Assembly: GCA_019843655.1 (NCBI GenBank)
Contig: JACDQD010000005.1
Coordinates: 11,001,575-11,065,574, forward strand
Reading direction: 5' to 3'
DNA: 64,000 bases
From: Lethocerus indicus
Lineage: Eukaryota; Arthropoda; Insecta; Hemiptera; Belostomatidae
Within the stretch, counting starts at the first letter, position 1; every line of letters starts with the position of its first letter. Below, piece by piece: positions 61,471 to 64,000 of this stretch. The notes below the pieces were generated by a model. That model searched no databases. It was given only the letters and a program-made list of their open reading frames with translations, and had not been told where the DNA came from. A program made the position numbers and the translations under genes.

Positions 61471-62110
61471 ACTAAACTAAAAGCGCGCCCGACCGTCGGC
61501 CTACATCGAGCGCGCGTCGGCCGACGTTAATAACGGTTTTAGCGTACTGTGTACAAAATGATATGACGCCAAATGAGATCGGAGATATCGAATAGCGTCG
61601 AATCACGCACGCCCTTTTCTCCGACTCGCGGAAATGGGTGATCGACGAAAAAATAATAGAAAACTCCGAAAACCGGATTCGCGTATTAATATCGCGCGGC
61701 GCTCCGGACAGTTTTCCGGGCGTCAATTCATCGCAGATGCAACGCGTCACGAGAGAGCGAGAGATCTAAGAGCGTTTTCCGAAATCCGGATGAATCAGAC
61801 CCGTGGAACCAGAATTAGAAAAGTTTTTTTTAATCTAACGGCTCGATTCGCGCGGGTCAAGACGAACTGCCCTCTCGCGAGTCCAACCAATCCCGCCCCC
61901 GTCGTCGCCGCTGGCTATTTGTAATCTTCCGCTGAATCGGGATCCGTCCTCAGCCGGAATATCGGAAATTGACGCCGTCCAGTTTTAAGAACTTTCCCCG
62001 ACTTAATTCCCGATTTGTACGATTGTCGTCATCACTGATTCTTATAAGTTGGAAATTCAACTTGGGCTTGAAACGGCCCATAATATTTCCGTCCCGACAG
62101 TTCAGGGCGG
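61471..62110. other. CpG-dense block
   Basis: CG dinucleotides are strikingly frequent from 61480 to 61910. Open frames occur on both strands (61472-61750 minus, 61634-61924 plus) but are arginine-rich by composition, as expected of CGN-rich DNA. It could be a promoter-associated island of an unseen gene. Confidence 0.4.
61489..61526. repeat. Two CpG-rich palindromes
   Basis: CCGACCGTCGG (61489-61499, odd centre) and CGTCGGCCGACG (61515-61526, perfect) each follow a GCGCGC-like word, so they look like a duplicated site. They begin a CpG-dense block that continues to about 62030. Confidence 0.55.
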
Positions 62111-62116
62111 GCTCCG

Positions 62117-62744
62117 ACGGTTCAATTCAATTAGTTCAACATACCTGTTTTGTGGTCTGCGAGGGGTTGGACTACCCCTTCACTCGCTGGTTTGGTCTTT
62201 TGCTAGACCGGTTTCGGCCGCTCGCCATCTTCAGTAGCGGTGTTAGTCACTTTTGGCACTTTGTATCTTTTTCGGGCATCCTCACTGTACTGTCTCTGCA
62301 ACTTGTACTGTGGTGGTTGTCTGTTTGTCATGTGCATATATGCGTGTCCTGTTATTGGGTTTTCGGGGCATTTCGTTTTTCTTGTTTGAGTTGAAGGGGG
62401 GTGGAATTTTTGGGGAAGACCAGTCATAATATATTTTAATATTTGAGTTATTCTTAACACTATCAAAACACGTAGTGTATTCAGTTGAATGCGCTACTAG
62501 TTTCAATGGTACGGCGCACCTAATACTAGCCCGCAACATAGGTCTGTCTTGCATTTTAGTATTAGCGCCCTACATATAGCGCCTTACAGAACAGGTGACA
62601 GTGACAGTGCAGTGACGATGCCCAAAAAACATCCAAAGTACCAAAAGTGACCAGCACCGCTACTGAAAATGGCGATCAGCCGCCCACCAAAAGACCAAAC
62701 CAGCGAGAGGAGACAGAATCACGAAATCTACGGTTCAATTCAAT
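62117..62744. mobile_element. Foldback element copy FB-f with flanking direct repeat
   Basis: The left arm (about 62132-62332) is the long form. Read on the minus strand it has leader, ATG (62228-62226), about 18 codons, a stop from a rearranged segment, then CAACCCCTCGCAGACC and CAG|GTATGTT. The right arm (about 62583-62733) ends GAAATCTACGG; its ATG at 62669 is kept but a deletion shifts the frame. A perfect 15-bp direct repeat (ACGGTTCAATTCAAT, 62117-62131 and 62730-62744) bounds the copy. The centre holds GTGTCCTGTTATTGGGTTTT (shared with FB-a), a unique AT-rich part and the 57-nt unit. One long and one short arm is the same asymmetry as FB-a, seen in reverse. Confidence 0.8.
62513..62569 (-). 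repeat. 57-nt stem-loop unit inside FB-f
   Basis: GGCGCACCTAATACTA pairs with TAGTATTAGCGCC. It is the reverse complement of the FB-e unit and lies directly beside the shorter arm through CTACATATAGCGCCTTACAG. Confidence 0.7.
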
Positions 62745-62925
62745 CTTCTGTATTCGAGAGAATCCGCATATACACACGCAATGATTCTTCACCACGCATT
62801 CTGTGAGCACCCTGCATATTTATATATGTGTAAATACAGATAAAAAATCTCTTCGACTTGCAAATATGTTTTTCGAACAAATGCTATTTAACTGTGATAT
62901 TCCAATGAATGTTATGTGCGTAGTA

Positions 62926-62950
62926 ACTTCTGCCTCCACTCGCTGACTTG
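62926..62950 (-). mobile_element. Foldback arm fragment FB-g
   Basis: CTTCTGCCTCCACTCGCTGA and CTTG match the left-arm word GTTTCTGCCTCCTCTCGCTGGTTTG at about 21 of 24 positions. It lies about 180 bp beyond FB-f and may be a detached end or a separate old copy. Confidence 0.4.
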
Positions 62951-64000
62951 ATACTACAGTAAATTCATTTACATAATGTCGTTCTAAAAAACAGGAACTT
63001 GGAACGTCCCAGCTACCGGCGCCTATGAACCTCCTTTCTGCCGGCTGCTTTTTACCGAAACTCTACTGGTTCGGATTGATAACCCGATTCTAATCAATAC
63101 CGTCGTCAAATATAATCTCGGAAAAAACTCTTTTCATCGAGCGCGTGCGGCTGTAGACGTTGCGCCGGAGCTGAAGCACTGTAGTCGTTATCTGAGCAGG
63201 GGTTGGGCTGGGCTATTACAGTCAGAAATTCGGGCCGACGGCACTTAAAAACTTGACTAATGGCAGCTCCGTTCTCCCCTTTCCAACTCGGACCGAAATG
63301 AGTAACGGCCTTCGAAGGAATTCTCCGAACTTTAAAAACTGTAACGGGAAATCTTTTATACGCTCCTCGCTGTGAGGCGGTTTTTTGGGGCCTCCGTCGG
63401 CCGCACTGCCGGCCGTAAAAACTTATTACAGGGCCGCCCATGCCGAACGATAAGGCACGTCGAAGCTGAACCGAATTTGAAACTAACTTTAATTGAAGTT
63501 GTTTGTTTGGACGAGGGAGGAGGACTGTGAGGGTTGGGAATATAATCACTCGGGCGACTTTCTGTGTCCACTCGCCATCGTCAACAAATATCGCACGATA
63601 TCCTCGAATATAATGTCTTATGTGTCATAACAGGGTATCAAATGTTATAAAACTTATTCGATGTAATTACATTGCGTTTGTATAGACTATTAGTGGCATT
63701 AACACAATTCGCTAGCCCGAAATTCCGGAGTGATGCTGCACTTTTTCAAATGTATTAGATTTAGAGCGATCTATAGAGCGGAACTCGTAATGTAAAAATG
63801 GTGCTTACAATTGGGGCAAAAAATGTCGACGAACATGAGGTTGGTTTCTCATAGAGAATAAATGTCGGCCGGTTGCCACTGTCGGACTATCCAAAAGCGG
63901 CTTAAAGAGGAATGTAAGCCCGCTTTTTGCTAGGTTCTTCAGGCTATTCAGGTATATGCCACTTCAGTTACTTCATCTTAACAGAGGGTGCGTATCGTGT
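62951..64000. other. Non-coding end of window
   Basis: The block at 63000-63450 is GC-rich and carries a 147-codon minus-strand frame (63106-63549) with no recognised features. 63560-64000 is AT-rich. No gene, RNA gene or clear repeat was seen. Confidence 0.5.

Noticed and set aside
63106..63549. 147-codon minus-strand frame
   Set aside because: GC-rich block, no motif, no start context or splice evidence. Likely chance.
63545..63585. TTTCTGTGTCC and CTCGCCATCGTCA as an FB remnant
   Set aside because: The two words are too short, and the intervening arm sequence is absent.
1..64000. CRISPR arrays, bacterial operons, rRNA genes or an integrated virus
   Set aside because: No regularly spaced direct repeats, ribosome-binding-site/ORF series, rRNA-like sequence or viral protein frames were seen.

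Overview
The window looks like a stretch of non-coding eukaryotic nuclear DNA, most likely from an insect or other arthropod. That assignment is an inference. It rests on four things: 64 kb without any open reading frame that reads like a known protein, an AT-rich background with CG dinucleotides not obviously depleted, many short GC-rich blocks spaced every one to two kilobases, and an accumulation of repeat and transposon-like fragments. No bacterial operons, CRISPR arrays, rRNA or convincing tRNA genes were seen.

The clearest structure is a dispersed family of foldback (inverted-arm) elements, called FB here. Three substantial copies lie at about 4.19-4.67 kb, 49.31-50.60 kb and 62.12-62.74 kb. 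Arm fragments lie near 16.3, 22.4, 30.3 and 62.9 kb. Each arm, read outward from the centre of the element, resembles the 5' end of a protein-coding gene: a leader rich in CAGTGACAGTG-like words, an ATG in good context, about 24-34 codons that stay open in the best-preserved arms, and in the two longest arms an AG|GTAT splice-donor-like boundary. Two FB copies are bounded by 15-16 bp direct repeats. A 57-nt stem-loop unit sits inside two FB copies and recurs alone near 36.57 kb at the same length. The 49-50 kb copy also holds a 70-bp tandem duplication and a long GA microsatellite.

By region: 0-4.2 kb is AT-rich with a possible hAT transposon end near 3.44 kb. 4.2-10.3 kb is FB-a followed by alternating GC blocks and AT spacers. 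10.5-10.86 kb holds the one open frame outside FB (minus strand, 76 codons) that reads somewhat like a real first exon. 12.9-14.0 kb has a G-rich block, a 59-nt hairpin and a cluster of palindromes. 16-36 kb is mostly featureless apart from FB fragments, a TATA/initiator candidate at 24.42 kb, an octamer site at 30.78 kb and small tandem repeats. 37.05-37.63 kb has the longest unassigned frame without simple repeats. 38.32 kb is a CT microsatellite. 55.4-56.4 kb contains two GC blocks sharing an 81% identical 42-bp core. 58.59-58.70 kb combines a G-quadruplex-like tract with four CRE/AP-1-type sites in 50 bp. 61.5 kb has CpG-rich palindromes just before the last FB copy.

No gene can be named with confidence. 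The pattern of GC-rich blocks carrying TAATTA-like, octamer and CRE sites would fit the intron or flank of a developmental gene, but nothing in the window proves that.
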